A stretch of 64,000 nucleotides of DNA from JBBQLG01 sp964251665 (GCA_964251665.1 CAXUKO010000011.1:1-64000), one strand, 5' to 3'. Shown: positions 17,130 to 26,443, counted from the stretch's first letter. Translations and numbers: made by a program. The notes: generated from the letters alone by a model not told the origin.

Positions 17130-17936
17130 CTACTTACCCGGCTTTTTAAGCAGATCGCGAAACAAAAGATCAACAGACAGGTAAGCGGTATACCGTATTT
17201 TTTGCGCATTTGCATCCCACCAGAACTGGTGCATCAGGCCCGCATCGAGGTTGACAGCCGGTTTGTGAAGTGTGCGCCGGATAAACATGGACAATCGATC
17301 TTCGCTCACCCGATAGGGGCTCCATTTTAACGGCCGATTTGGCAAATCATTTACCCCGTCTATGGTAGTTAAAACCTCATTTGCCGCAATGATCAGGGTC
17401 GTTTTTGCTGGATTAAGTGGATAGCTAAGCTGAGATTTCAACCGTAAACGGATTTGTACAGGCGTTGGCCACTCCTGCCAGCCTGGTCCGAAAAACCGTC
17501 TGTACTCCGGGCGAAACGAATGGGCCCAATTCAGTTTCGATCCCTGTTGATGTCGGAAAAATAGTCGCGCATACCCCCTGATTTCCCTGCGTACGGCGGG
17601 TTGTTTTGGCTCGTACGGTGGCGTTTCTTCATAGAGGGATTGAGACCGTAAGCTGCCTGCCATTACCAGTTGCCAATGGGAGGCAAACTGGTAAGCCCAC
17701 TCCTGATTGATAACACTAATGGCGGGTTTTTTCCAGAACACATCATTCGCAAAAGTGCTTTGGGTTGATGTACCAGCGTAGGTAGTTACTGACCAGCGGG
17801 GGGAGACTGTCTGCGTAAAGCCTACAGCAGCCCAGCCCACTACCTTCGCTCCATCCAGTCCTGGTGGCGAAATTTGCCCTATACTTTCACCAGTGACAAT
17901 ACACAGAAGGCAACTAATGAGTACACTTTTTATCAT
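17130..17936 (-). CDS. DUF2490-like outer-membrane protein
   Basis: 268 residues with a signal peptide (cleavage near residue 20, after SIGQ). The mature chain alternates polar and hydrophobic residues typical of beta-barrel strands. It has the features of DUF2490 proteins: an early WAVGFTQTVSPRW-type strand and RGYARLFFRHQQ and RPEYRRF segments. No biochemical role is known for the family. Its start overlaps the stop of the upstream small lysine-rich gene by the four bases ATGA, so the two are translationally coupled. Confidence 0.72.
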   Translation of the reverse strand: MIKSVLISCLLCIVTGESIGQISPPGLDGAKVVGWAAVGFTQTVSPRWSVTTYAGTSTQSTFANDVFWKKPAISVINQEWAYQFASHWQLVMAGSLRSQSLYEETPPYEPKQPAVRREIRGYARLFFRHQQGSKLNWAHSFRPEYRRFFGPGWQEWPTPVQIRLRLKSQLSYPLNPAKTTLIIAANEVLTTIDGVNDLPNRPLKWSPYRVSEDRLSMFIRRTLHKPAVNLDAGLMHQFWWDANAQKIRYTAYLSVDLLFRDLLKKPGK

Positions 17937-18118
17937 ACGTTGGCCTGACTTGATTTTGTATGGGTAGCAACGGTCGGCTTTTGCTTCCCTTTCTTTTTAG
18001 CCTTCTTTTTCTTTTTTTTTGGTTTCGATTGACTACTGCTGCGATTTTCCCACCATACGGCAAATAGGCTTAAGCCTACTAATCCGGCAGTAACGATCAT
18101 AACCGCATAGAGACCCAT
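17933..18118 (-). CDS. Small membrane protein with lysine-rich tail
   Basis: 61 residues: one N-terminal transmembrane segment (about 3-22, ending WWENR), a serine-rich linker, then an extremely basic stretch (residues about 32-47, nearly all lysine). I recognise no family. The ATGA overlap with the downstream DUF2490-type gene makes translation credible. The positive tail would face the cytoplasm and could bind nucleic acid or acidic lipids; that is inference. Confidence 0.6.
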   Translation of the reverse strand: MGLYAVMIVTAGLVGLSLFAVWWENRSSSQSKPKKKKKKAKKKGKQKPTVATHTKSSQANV

Positions 18119-18278
18119 CTGTAGACGTGCGTTATTTTAAGCTAAGATACTGAAGGGAGGTTTTATGGTAATAATGACGGGCTCAATTAATTGAGAGAGT
18201 TTGGGGTGACTCGTGTTTGATGGCAATCGTTACGTCAGAAAAACCCGGTTTTAAGTATAGTTGAGAAGCAGGTAACCT

Positions 18279-18509
18279 ATGACGCTCACCGAAAAAGAGA
18301 TTGATCAGGTAGAGCAGCAGACTCCCGGACTGGCCGAAATTGCCTTGCGTAAGACTTACCGGCAGACACTCGTGTCCAGTGATCTAATACTGGTCTTACC
18401 TAACGCATCAGGTAAGAGCTGCGTTAAAGCCGAGGGTAAAACGGGTAGATTGAGCTATTACCTAAACCCGTATGAAATTAAGAAAGCCCTAAATCTCTTT
18501 GATTGTTAG
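18279..18509 (+). CDS. Small hypothetical protein
   Basis: 76 residues, ATG start, acidic N-terminus (TLTEKEIDQVEQQ), no signal peptide or membrane segment, no recognised domain. It lies in a stretch not covered by any other gene, and an AGCAGGTAA sequence just upstream could serve as a weak ribosome site. It converges on the lipoprotein gene at 18568. It could be a chance reading frame. Confidence 0.45.
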   Translation: MTLTEKEIDQVEQQTPGLAEIALRKTYRQTLVSSDLILVLPNASGKSCVKAEGKTGRLSYYLNPYEIKKALNLFDC

Positions 18510-18567
18510 AACGTTAGGTTGGTTATCCCTCGGTTAAGTCCTATCTTCTGTCTGTATCCGCGCACGG

Positions 18568-19107
18568 CTACCGGACTTTAACAATCTCGCCGTGGTAATT
18601 CATGAACAGGGTGTAGTCTTTGGTTTTTTTGCTGGTTGGCTCTATTAGGCGCATGGTCAGGTCAAAGAATCGCTCACTGGTAAAGGTCGGTTTGTAGGTA
18701 GCATGCTGCAATATGGACCGTCGGATGGCGTCATCGTCTTTGGTGAAGTATAACAGATCGTCTTTAAGTAAGGTACGTTTAAAGGCCTGACTGCCCGACT
18801 TTTTGGTGGCCAGTATGGTAACTGTGTAATTGAAGTAGCACCCATCCGCCGTCTGCGTTGTGCTGGTGTCCTGATTCAGGGTCAGCGTAAATTTGAGCGG
18901 TTTAGCTGTCTCCTTATACTCCAGGGGTTTGTCCAATTTGTCGGCCTCGATAATAGACCGGCAATTTTTGGGGGTAGGCGCTGCCACCACCACAGAATCA
19001 GTGGCAGCGGTGGTGGACTGACTGCTGGCTTTGTCTTTGGCATTCTCGGTGCGGCCGCAGCCAATGAGCAGACTGGCTGCCATCAGCAGGGTAAGGGCGT
19101 TCTTCAT
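18568..19107 (-). CDS. Hypothetical lipoprotein
   Basis: 179 residues from the ATG at 19107, which gives a clean SPII signal (MKNALTLLMAASLLIGC) with lipidated C17. The frame is open 13 codons further upstream. After a Thr/Ser/Ala-rich linker (about 20-45) the mature domain is a small alpha/beta region with C51 and C88 as the only other visible cysteines. No family recognised. It lies 114 bases downstream of the M20 gene on the same strand in reverse order of transcription (the M20 gene is upstream of 19222), so it is probably a separate unit. Confidence 0.65.
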   Translation of the reverse strand: MKNALTLLMAASLLIGCGRTENAKDKASSQSTTAATDSVVVAAPTPKNCRSIIEADKLDKPLEYKETAKPLKFTLTLNQDTSTTQTADGCYFNYTVTILATKKSGSQAFKRTLLKDDLLYFTKDDDAIRRSILQHATYKPTFTSERFFDLTMRLIEPTSKKTKDYTLFMNYHGEIVKVR

Positions 19108-19221
19108 GCCGCAAATTTCGCATTTATCCCGTTGCGAAACAGCCATAGGGTGGTTTCCTTTATGCTGTATACACAGAGTTTTTCGTGGCAGAAACCTCTT
19201 TGTAGCGATGGGGTGCGGGAA

Positions 19222-20574
19222 TCACTTGCCCGATTTTAAGTCCATATACGTCACCGTGAGATGGCAAAGGGCTTTTACGCCCATCATAAAGCCGTTTTCG
19301 TCAATCTGGAAGTCAGGGCTGTGGTGCGGAACCTGGCCCGGCTTTTTGTCTTTGGGCCGGGCACCCGTACTGAAAAAGAAGCCGGGGACTTTCTGAGCGA
19401 AATAAGCAAAGTCTTCGGAGCCCATGCCGGACGGCACCAGCGTCACGTTGGGTATACCCGCCAACAACTGTAAGGTCGGCACCATCAGCGCCGTTAGTTC
19501 TCTATTGTTAACCAGCATCGCGTCTTCCATACTAATTGATACATCGGCCGTTGCACCCGCGCTTTGGGCGATGTTGGTTACCACTTCCCTGATGCGTTTG
19601 TAGATTGTGTTCCGCATGGTGGTGTCGAGCGTGCGGATGGTACCGATCATGGTGGCCTCCTCCGGAATGATATTTTCCCGATTACCGGCATGAAAAGCCC
19701 CTATTGTCAGCACGGCGGCATTGTCGGTGAGGGGCAGGTTCCGGCTTACGATGGTTTGCAGCCCCATAATGATCTGGGCTCCCGTCACAATCGGATCGAC
19801 GCCCGACCAGGGGGCCGCCCCATGACTTTGTTTGCCGTGTATGGTAATGCGAAAGATGTCGTTCTCCGCGCTGACACTGCCGGGTCGGTAGGTGAAGGAG
19901 CCAATATCATTGCCGGACGAAATATGCTGTCCAAAAATGACATCCACTTTGGGGTTATCCAGTACGCCTTCTTTCACCATCAATTTCGCACCCCCTTCTT
20001 CGCCCGTTGGGGGACCCTCTTCGCAGGGCTGAAAAATGAATTTGACCGTGCCCCGTAACTCGCTGCGGACCGAGGCCAGCACTTCGGCGGCACCCATCAG
20101 CATCGCTACGTGTGAGTCATGCCCGCAGGCGTGCATGACGCCGGTCGTTTTGCCGTTATAGTCTGTTGTTGCCGTCGATTTGAAGGACAGATCACCCCGT
20201 TCGGTTATAGGGAGTGCATCCATGTCGGCCCGTAGCGCCACGACCGGGCCGGGTTTGCCGCTTTTGAGCAGCCCGACAACCCCCGTTCTGCCCACCCCGG
20301 TTTTCACCTCGATACCCAGTGCCTGTAAATGAGCAGCTACTTTCGCGGCTGTGCGAACCTCCCGGTTACCCAGTTCAGGATGCTGGTGAATGTCGCGTCG
20401 CCAGGCGATGACCTTTGCATTCACCGCGTCGGTAGCCTTGTCCAGCCGGCCCAGTAAGTCTGCGGTGTTTGAGGTGCCGGATTGGGAGATTGAGCTCGTC
20501 TGAGCCAAACCAACTAACGGGAGGGTCATGCCTGCCAGTAAACAGCCGACGAGTGTTTTGTAGAAGTGATTCAT
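19222..20574 (-). CDS. Secreted M20-family amidohydrolase (IAA-amino-acid/hippurate hydrolase type)
   Basis: 450 residues with a signal peptide (cleavage near GLAQ, residue 25). M20D landmarks are HQHPELGNRE (64-73), RADMDALP (115-122), the metal-binding HACGHD (148-153), catalytic E185-E186 in FQPCEEG, and the C-terminal GSEDFAYF. The dimerisation lid spans about residues 225-340. Family members hydrolyse N-acyl, aminobenzoyl or indole-acetyl amino acids with one or two metal ions. The signal peptide puts this one in the periplasm, suggesting scavenging of amidated amino acids. It starts 8 bases after the stop of the PLP-enzyme gene on the same strand, so the two form an operon. Confidence 0.92.
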   Translation of the reverse strand: MNHFYKTLVGCLLAGMTLPLVGLAQTSSISQSGTSNTADLLGRLDKATDAVNAKVIAWRRDIHQHPELGNREVRTAAKVAAHLQALGIEVKTGVGRTGVVGLLKSGKPGPVVALRADMDALPITERGDLSFKSTATTDYNGKTTGVMHACGHDSHVAMLMGAAEVLASVRSELRGTVKFIFQPCEEGPPTGEEGGAKLMVKEGVLDNPKVDVIFGQHISSGNDIGSFTYRPGSVSAENDIFRITIHGKQSHGAAPWSGVDPIVTGAQIIMGLQTIVSRNLPLTDNAAVLTIGAFHAGNRENIIPEEATMIGTIRTLDTTMRNTIYKRIREVVTNIAQSAGATADVSISMEDAMLVNNRELTALMVPTLQLLAGIPNVTLVPSGMGSEDFAYFAQKVPGFFFSTGARPKDKKPGQVPHHSPDFQIDENGFMMGVKALCHLTVTYMDLKSGK

Positions 20575-20582
20575 GCAGGAGG

Positions 20583-21764
20583 TTATAAAGAGGCTAAAGC
20601 CTGCTCCAGATCATTGAGCAGATCATCTACGTTTTCGATTCCGACTGAATACCGGATCAGGCTTTCGGGAATGCCCAGCAGTTTGCGCTGTGCTTCGGTG
20701 AGCTCGACATGGCTGGTCGTTCTGGGTGGCCCGGCCAGCGTGCTCACTGAGCCAAGACTGGCAGCCAAGTGCATAAACTGAAGTTTAGGCAGAAATTTTC
20801 GCACGTTGTCATAGCTGCCATCCAGAGAGAAGCTCATGATGCCGCCAAAACCGGACATCTGCGCTTTGGCAACGTCGTGGCCGGTATGCGTCTCCAGGCC
20901 GGGATAAAATACGTCGCTCACGTTGGGATGCGCCTTTAAATAACGGGCGATGGTCAGGGCTGAAGCATTTTGCCGCTCAATGCGGAGTTCCAGTGTTTTC
21001 ATGCCCCGGGCAATCATATACGCCGGATCTGCCTGCAAACTGGCCCCGTTGATTTCACGGAACTGGAACACTTTTTCCACCAGTTCCCGGCCGCCACAGA
21101 GAACACCACCCATGGCATCGGAATGACCGCCGAGAAATTTGGTAGCGCTATGAACCACCAGATCGGCACCCAGCGCCAGCGGATTTTGGTTGATCGGCGT
21201 AGCAAAGGTGTTATCGACTACTGTGATGGCACCAACCTTTTTAGCTGCGGCCGACAGGCGGGCTATATCAACAATTTTCAGCGTTGGATTGGTGGGGGTT
21301 TCCAGGTAAAGAACATCGCACCCTTTGGCAATTTCGGTTTCCAGCTCCTCGGCGTTCGTTGTTTCGCATAGCGTAACATTCACCTGATAGCGGGGTAGAA
21401 AGTCGAGGAAGAGCCGGCTGGCACCGCCGTAAGTATCTTTAATGGAGACAACCCGTTTACCGGGCCCCAACACAGCAAACAGGGTATTGCTGATAGCACC
21501 CATACCCGTAGCAAACGAAGTAGCTGCTTCGGCCCCTTCCAGAATTCGAATTTTTTCTTCGAGTACATGTACCGTAGGATTCGTGTTCCGGCTGTAGATG
21601 TAGCCTTCTGCTTTGCCGGTTGCTACGTTATGCCATTCGTCCAGATCATCGTAGGCGAAGGCGACACTGTTAACAATCGGCGGTGTGACGGCTCCGTTCG
21701 TAAACGGATCTGTTTCACCCGCCCATACGGATGCGGTGCTTTTTTTGTACTTCGAAAAATCCAT
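20583..21764 (-). CDS. Trans-sulfuration PLP enzyme (cystathionine gamma-synthase/lyase or methionine gamma-lyase type)
   Basis: 393 residues, full length for the Cys/Met metabolism PLP-enzyme family. Signatures are YSRNTNPT (57-64), ATGMGAIS (85-92), YLETPTNPT (153-161), VVDNTFATP (182-190) and the Schiff-base lysine K209 in HSATKFLGGH. Enzymes of this fold use cystathionine, homoserine esters or methionine, and specificity cannot be settled by eye. The S-A-T-K context and TLAGPPRTTSH end fit the lyase/gamma-synthase group. The 8-base gap to the M20 gene suggests joint release and turnover of amino acids. Cytoplasmic. Confidence 0.9.
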   Translation of the reverse strand: MDFSKYKKSTASVWAGETDPFTNGAVTPPIVNSVAFAYDDLDEWHNVATGKAEGYIYSRNTNPTVHVLEEKIRILEGAEAATSFATGMGAISNTLFAVLGPGKRVVSIKDTYGGASRLFLDFLPRYQVNVTLCETTNAEELETEIAKGCDVLYLETPTNPTLKIVDIARLSAAAKKVGAITVVDNTFATPINQNPLALGADLVVHSATKFLGGHSDAMGGVLCGGRELVEKVFQFREINGASLQADPAYMIARGMKTLELRIERQNASALTIARYLKAHPNVSDVFYPGLETHTGHDVAKAQMSGFGGIMSFSLDGSYDNVRKFLPKLQFMHLAASLGSVSTLAGPPRTTSHVELTEAQRKLLGIPESLIRYSVGIENVDDLLNDLEQALASL

Positions 21765-21935
21765 CTCAGGGTATAGTTAGTGAGGGGCATGATTGAGGGC
21801 TGCTGTTGTACTAATCCGCGTTTAAGTAGCAAAAAATACGAACAGAAGTACGCGTCGGCTAAATCTCCTCATAAAGGTTTGGCAATGAGGTAATACTACA
21901 AAAAAAATAGATTAGTAAGCTGGTCTCTACTTCAT

Positions 21936-21988
21936 ATAAAAAGCCCCTTCCCGATACCTGTGCGAGCACAAGATACCGGGAAGGGGCT
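21936..21988 (-). terminator. Intrinsic terminator of the SDR gene
   Basis: A 12-bp perfect stem (AGCCCCTTCCCG at 21942-21953 with CGGGAAGGGGCT at 21977-21988) is followed on the minus strand by TTTTTATATG. It lies 22 bases past the SDR stop codon. Confidence 0.85.
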
Positions 21989-22010
21989 GGTTGCAGCGTA
22001 CTGCATTTGT

Positions 22011-23102
22011 TTACGCCAATACGTCTTCAAGAACGTTTTTGGCGTTCTTATATGTCTTCTTGCCCAGGTCAACAGCCGTATCCACCGGGGTGCTGCTAAA
22101 CGGACTGCCGCCCACTGTACTTCCGTCGGCCAGATGCTTAACAGCTCGTTTGGCCGCCCCGACTTTGTACAGATCTGCAGCTTTATCAACTGCGCCAGCT
22201 ACACCGTTGCTGCGCTTGCGGGACAGGAGCCACCAGCCGCCGAGCAGGGCCGCGCCGACAACCAATGCCACCGTCGTTGTCTGTTTTTTTGCGGCTTCCT
22301 TCGCTTCCGTACGGTCCTTCATCAGGTTACGGATGTTCTGCGTATTCAGGGCGTCGGGCAGCAGGAACCCCGATGCGACCTGCATCTTGGCCATCAACCC
22401 GGTCGCTATTTTGTCTTTTCCCGCCATCAGGGCATCGTAACCCATTTTGGCTACTTCGGCCGCTGGCATGGCGTGGGCTACCTCCTGCGCCACGGTATGC
22501 GAAGCCCCGGCCTTATTAAAAAAGTCGGTGTCAGTTGGCGGGGGCATCATCACCGTCACCGTGATGTTAGTGTCTTTAAGTTCATTACGCAGGGCCTCGC
22601 CGAAAGAGTAGTTGAATGCCTTCGTCGCCCCGTAAACGGCCATTTTGGGATGCGGTACAACCGATGCTACCGAGCCAAGTAACAGAAGCTTACCTTCATT
22701 GCGGGTCACCATGTCTTTCAGGTACAGCTTGGTCAGGTGTACCAGCGCGACGGAATTGATCTGGATAACGGCCAGTTCTTTTTCCAGGCTGCTTTCATCG
22801 GCGAACATGCCATATTCGCCGATGCCTGCGTCGTTCACCAGCACATCCACCTGAATGCCCTGTTGCCGGGTTTCGGCGTAAATCTCTTCCGGTGCTTTGG
22901 GGTCAGCCAGATCCCGGCTGATGACGGTAGCGCGGATACCGAACTCTTGTTCATACTCCCGTGCGATCTGTTGCAGGCTATCGGCGCTGCGGGATACGAG
23001 GACCAGATTGTAGCCATCTTTGGCGAACAGAGTAGCCAGTTCACGGCCAATGCCGCTGCTGGCGCCCGTAACAAGGGCCGTTTTTCCTGATTGATTTTGC
23101 AT
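22011..23102 (-). CDS. Short-chain dehydrogenase/reductase with C-terminal membrane anchor
   Basis: 363 residues. Residues 7-240 are a classical SDR: TGASSGIG cofactor motif (12-19), VNDAG in place of NNAG (89-93), catalytic S144, Y157 and K161 (YGATK). The following arginine-bearing SRSADS suggests NADP(H). About 100 extra residues follow the SDR core and include one transmembrane helix (about 276-297) ending in SRKR, then a 65-residue tail rich in Ala, Gly and Lys. The tail should anchor the enzyme to the inner membrane. DltE/YqjQ-like SDRs are the nearest type; substrate unknown. Single-gene unit with its own terminator. Confidence 0.86.
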   Translation of the reverse strand: MQNQSGKTALVTGASSGIGRELATLFAKDGYNLVLVSRSADSLQQIAREYEQEFGIRATVISRDLADPKAPEEIYAETRQQGIQVDVLVNDAGIGEYGMFADESSLEKELAVIQINSVALVHLTKLYLKDMVTRNEGKLLLLGSVASVVPHPKMAVYGATKAFNYSFGEALRNELKDTNITVTVMMPPPTDTDFFNKAGASHTVAQEVAHAMPAAEVAKMGYDALMAGKDKIATGLMAKMQVASGFLLPDALNTQNIRNLMKDRTEAKEAAKKQTTTVALVVGAALLGGWWLLSRKRSNGVAGAVDKAADLYKVGAAKRAVKHLADGSTVGGSPFSSTPVDTAVDLGKKTYKNAKNVLEDVLA

Positions 23103-23484
23103 GCCTGAACGTAGTTTAAGCGAATAAAATGAGTGAACCGGGCGGCTACAACTACGGAGAAAGCGACGATTCCATACCGGATGGCTACACCGCTGCCCCG
23201 CAACCGATTAGCCCAACTGATCCAACGCGGCTTACCCACCGCAAGGGAATGGCTGCACACAGAAAGTAAGGAAATGGCACACTGACCGACCCTGCGGCTT
23301 TGTTGGGTATGCTTTCTTAATGCCTGCAAACTGAAAGCAGGTTATTCTTAACTGCGGGTGCGCTTGCTCAGTTTACGTAACAAAACCAGTTCGAGAGCGT
23401 CTTACTGAACAGGTTGCTGGCGGGTTGTCGTTGCCCTAAGCCAGTAGCAGGAGCTAAAGTCGTTTACAGTAAACCAACAGGAAC
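23103..23484. other. Gene-free stretch upstream of the HPF gene
   Basis: A 382-base divergent region between the SDR and HPF genes. No coding signal on either strand. A short hairpin (CCTGC...GCAGG, about 23323-23341) is visible. It must hold the promoters of both genes, but I found no consensus element. Confidence 0.5.
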
Positions 23485-23826
23485 ATGGAAAATCAGGATA
23501 AGTTAGACGATGTAAGTCTTCGGATACAGGCCGTTAACATCACCGTTGACGATGGGTTTCGGGATCGGGTCGCGCAGGCGTTGGTGAAACTTCGGCGTTA
23601 CTACAGTGGAGATGTCATTTCGGCGGAAGTACACATGCGGGAGGAAGCACATGGTGCACCAAATGTGAAGTCGCTGCGAATCACGTATGGCGTACCGGGC
23701 TCAGATGTCTTTGCCGAAGAGGATGGCGACAACTGGGATGCCATGTTGCATAGCGTTACGGCTAAACTCAAGCATCAACTGGACCGGAAGTTTGCCAATT
23801 CGCAGAATAGCTACCGGCAGCACTAA
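23485..23826 (+). CDS. HPF/RaiA-family ribosome-associated (hibernation) protein
   Basis: 113 residues, the length of a short-form hibernation factor. It carries the beta-alpha-beta-beta-beta-alpha pattern of the family: an RIQAVNITVDDGFRDRV first strand and helix, KLRRYYSG, VHMREE, RITYGVPGSDVFAEE and a final helix ending KLKHQLDRKF. These proteins bind the 30S A/P-site region and block or store ribosomes in stationary phase or stress. The N-terminal MENQDKLDD extension precedes the first strand. It is monocistronic, with a terminator 41 bases downstream. Confidence 0.82.
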   Translation: MENQDKLDDVSLRIQAVNITVDDGFRDRVAQALVKLRRYYSGDVISAEVHMREEAHGAPNVKSLRITYGVPGSDVFAEEDGDNWDAMLHSVTAKLKHQLDRKFANSQNSYRQH

Positions 23827-23867
23827 GGGGCACACTCAGGCAGCTTTAGAATAACAGAGGCTACAGC

Positions 23868-23903
23868 AAAAACACCCGCTACAGCACCGTGGCGGGTGTT
23901 TTT
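23868..23903 (+). terminator. Intrinsic terminator of the HPF gene
   Basis: A 12-bp stem (AAAAACACCCGC with GCGGGTGTTTTT) encloses a 12-base loop, with the T run inside the 3' arm. The symmetric A/T ends allow use from both directions. Confidence 0.85.
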
Positions 23904-23976
23904 GGTTATAGAAATTAAGTATATCCGTTATGTAGCTAATGATTGCTTGTATAATTAGGGCCTCAGTAGTGTACGG

Positions 23977-24720
23977 TTAGCTTTTATGATTAGGTTTAGT
24001 CCGTACTACCTTTATCCTTTTTAACAACTCTTTTCTGTTGCCTGTGGGCACTTGCAAAGCTATTTGGCCAAAATCTAAAATTAACTCATTGTCCTTCATG
24101 CATTTGATGTAACTTAAGTTAACAATGTGGGAACGGGACAGTCGGAAAAAGCTGGGTGGATCAAAATAAATCTCCAACTGACCAAGTCCTGTGCTGACCA
24201 TATACGTATTGCCATCGCTCAGGATGACTTTGGCATATACTCCATCAGCCTGCAGGTACACAACCTTACTTAAAGTTATCATCTCAAGCCCCCCTTTAGT
24301 AGGGAGCATCAGATGACCGGGCAGGGTAGCGGGCTGGTTAATGAACTGGTAGTTGTGATGGGCCAATTCGATGTTAAAGATAAGTTCGTCTACCTTAAAC
24401 GGTTTTAGGAGGTAGGCCGCCGGTCGGGTCTCCTGAGCGGACCAGAACTGCCTTAAATCTGAATTGGCAGTGAGGTAGATAATCGGCATCTTGTGGTAAC
24501 GAAGCAGTTCTTTGGCTGTTTCGATGCCATCACCGGCCGAATTCTCAAGCCGAATGTCGATCAGGGCCAGGTCGGGCGGAGAGGCCAATACCGACTCACG
24601 GGCAGCTTCCAGCGTCCGGGCAATGGCCGTTACGCGGTGTCCGGCCTTTTCCAGTGTCCGGCATATATCCTTAGCCGTTAGTAGTACATCTTCTACAATC
24701 AAAATGTTAAGAAAGGTCAT
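23977..24720 (-). CDS. LytTR-family response regulator
   Basis: 247 residues from the ATG at 24720. The frame is open 21 codons upstream into the kinase gene, but the receiver starts exactly at MTFLNILIVED. The receiver domain (1-120) has acidic E10/D11, phosphoacceptor D55 in ALIDIRL, T/S at YLTAN and K106 in LKPF. The C-terminal LytTR DNA-binding domain (about 145-240) shows YLQADGVYAKV and FFRLSRSHIVNLSYI. It lies 7 bases after the kinase stop and is certainly co-transcribed. It is expected to be phosphorylated by that kinase and to bind direct-repeat promoter sites. Confidence 0.93.
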   Translation of the reverse strand: MTFLNILIVEDVLLTAKDICRTLEKAGHRVTAIARTLEAARESVLASPPDLALIDIRLENSAGDGIETAKELLRYHKMPIIYLTANSDLRQFWSAQETRPAAYLLKPFKVDELIFNIELAHHNYQFINQPATLPGHLMLPTKGGLEMITLSKVVYLQADGVYAKVILSDGNTYMVSTGLGQLEIYFDPPSFFRLSRSHIVNLSYIKCMKDNELILDFGQIALQVPTGNRKELLKRIKVVRTKPNHKS

Positions 24721-24727
24721 AAATACA

Positions 24728-26443
24728 TCAGTAGTTAAATTCAAATTGGAATAGGGCTCCCGTACTACCCGTACGGAATCCACCCTTTCCGTTGAGTTGG
24801 GATACCTGTGTCTGAATTAGTGACATACCAAACGTTGAAACCTCGTCAGAGAACCCGGCTTCGAATACGGGGGGCGGACCCTCACTAAAGCCCGGCCCGT
24901 TATCGGCGACTTCAACGTGCAGGCTCCGTCCGTTCCGGTGGCAAGCTATCCACAACCTGGGCTGTGGGGTGTCAGGAAGGGCATACTTGCAGGCATTAGT
25001 AGCTAACTCATTCAGGATAAGCCCCAACGGAGTAGCCTTATCGGCGGATAGATAAACCGGATCAACGTTGTACTGCACCACGGTCTGTAACAGGCCGAAG
25101 GTCTGCAGCACTCCGCTGATAAGATCAGGAATGAACTCCGGCAGGGCAACCATAGCCAGTTGCTCCCCATCGTAGAGTTTCTGATGCAGGGTTGCTATTG
25201 ACTGAATCCGGAGTTGGGACTCTTCTATGGCTTGCCGGGCAGTTGGGTCGGTCAGACGGTCGGACTGTAGGCGCAACAGGCTCAACACAACCTGTAAATT
25301 GTTCTTCACCCGATGATTCTGTTCTTTTACCAATTCCTTGTTCTGACGGCTTAAACGCTGGTTTTTGCGATAGAGCCGGAAGAAAAATATGCTTAACCCG
25401 GCGGTTACGAGTAGCAGCAGCGTAGTTACGATGATGAAGCGCTGCTGAAGAAGTAGTTCCTGATGTTGGGCGTAGAGTAACGCTTCTTTTTTTTCGGTTT
25501 CGTACTCCAGATTCAGGCGCGTAACAGCGCCGTCACGGTCAGCCAACAGTTGACGTTTTTCTAACCGATTGAGCAACTGCAAATGGCCAACTACGTTGAA
25601 CCACTGTCTGGTCGCCGTAAAATAGGCTATGTAGGCATCTTCGAGGCCAATACGAAGGTCCGCCTGTGGTAGTTTGTGCTGGGTATAAATGGTTTCTGCC
25701 TGCTGAATCAGTTGTAAAGCCTGGTTAAATTCTCGGGTGAGCAGACGGGCGAATGCCAACTTTAGTAAGGTCCGAATGCGCAGCTCATATTTATTCCCCT
25801 GCATAAACAGAGCCAAAGCCGTTTGTAGATACAGGACTGCCTTAGGGTCCCGGCTTGTAACCAGAAACGCCCCCATGTTCAGATTAGCTTCAGCAACCCC
25901 CATCGTATCGTTCTGTTTGCGTCCGGCCCGTTCTTCAGCCTGGTAATACCTTATAATTTGCCGGTATACAGGCGAATGCTGGTCAATAGGGCATTTATTG
26001 AGGGCTTCGCAGGCTTTGGCTAACGCCGGATAGGACCGCGCCAGTGCCTTGTCGGAGTGGATCCGCAACGCTACCTCATGGGCGCGTTTGGCATAGACCA
26101 GCCCCACATTCGGTCGGCCCAGCCGGATTTCGTTTTCAGACAGCCGGACGTATAAACGGCTCAACTCGAACGAATCACCCCTCGGTTCATGAACACGAAG
26201 AGCGTTCAGGAAATAAGACTGAGCCCTTCGGTAGTCGGCAGCAAAAACATAGGTTTTCCCCCAAAGGTACCAGGCTTCGGCCAGGAGCAGCGAATCATGG
26301 GTCCGGGTGGCTTGCTGCTCTACTTGCCGGGCGTATTGAACCCGATCAGGGTTAAGACCCGTATTGACTGGCTGGGCCACTACAGCTGGGGAGAGCCAGG
26401 CGCAACTCAGGCTATAGCAAAAAAATCGGACAATACGGGGCAT
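24728..26443 (-). CDS. TPR-containing sensor histidine kinase (HisKA_2 type)
   Basis: 571 residues: signal peptide (1-23), periplasmic tetratricopeptide-like helical repeats (about 35-330), one transmembrane helix (about 336-356), then a HisKA_2 dimerisation domain with phospho-accepting H377 in EQNHRVKNNLQ and a HATPase_c domain (N box LILNELATNACKYAL, G1 VADNGPGF). HisKA_2 kinases with TPR sensors are a typical Bacteroidota design and normally pair with LytTR regulators, as here (7-base gap). The ligand is unknown. Full length and intact. Confidence 0.93.
   Translation of the reverse strand: MPRIVRFFCYSLSCAWLSPAVVAQPVNTGLNPDRVQYARQVEQQATRTHDSLLLAEAWYLWGKTYVFAADYRRAQSYFLNALRVHEPRGDSFELSRLYVRLSENEIRLGRPNVGLVYAKRAHEVALRIHSDKALARSYPALAKACEALNKCPIDQHSPVYRQIIRYYQAEERAGRKQNDTMGVAEANLNMGAFLVTSRDPKAVLYLQTALALFMQGNKYELRIRTLLKLAFARLLTREFNQALQLIQQAETIYTQHKLPQADLRIGLEDAYIAYFTATRQWFNVVGHLQLLNRLEKRQLLADRDGAVTRLNLEYETEKKEALLYAQHQELLLQQRFIIVTTLLLLVTAGLSIFFFRLYRKNQRLSRQNKELVKEQNHRVKNNLQVVLSLLRLQSDRLTDPTARQAIEESQLRIQSIATLHQKLYDGEQLAMVALPEFIPDLISGVLQTFGLLQTVVQYNVDPVYLSADKATPLGLILNELATNACKYALPDTPQPRLWIACHRNGRSLHVEVADNGPGFSEGPPPVFEAGFSDEVSTFGMSLIQTQVSQLNGKGGFRTGSTGALFQFEFNY

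Noticed and set aside
22835..23329. Minus-strand frame reaching past the start of the SDR gene
   Set aside because: Out of frame with the SDR and rich in Arg and Cys without pattern; upstream half lies in a normal intergenic region.
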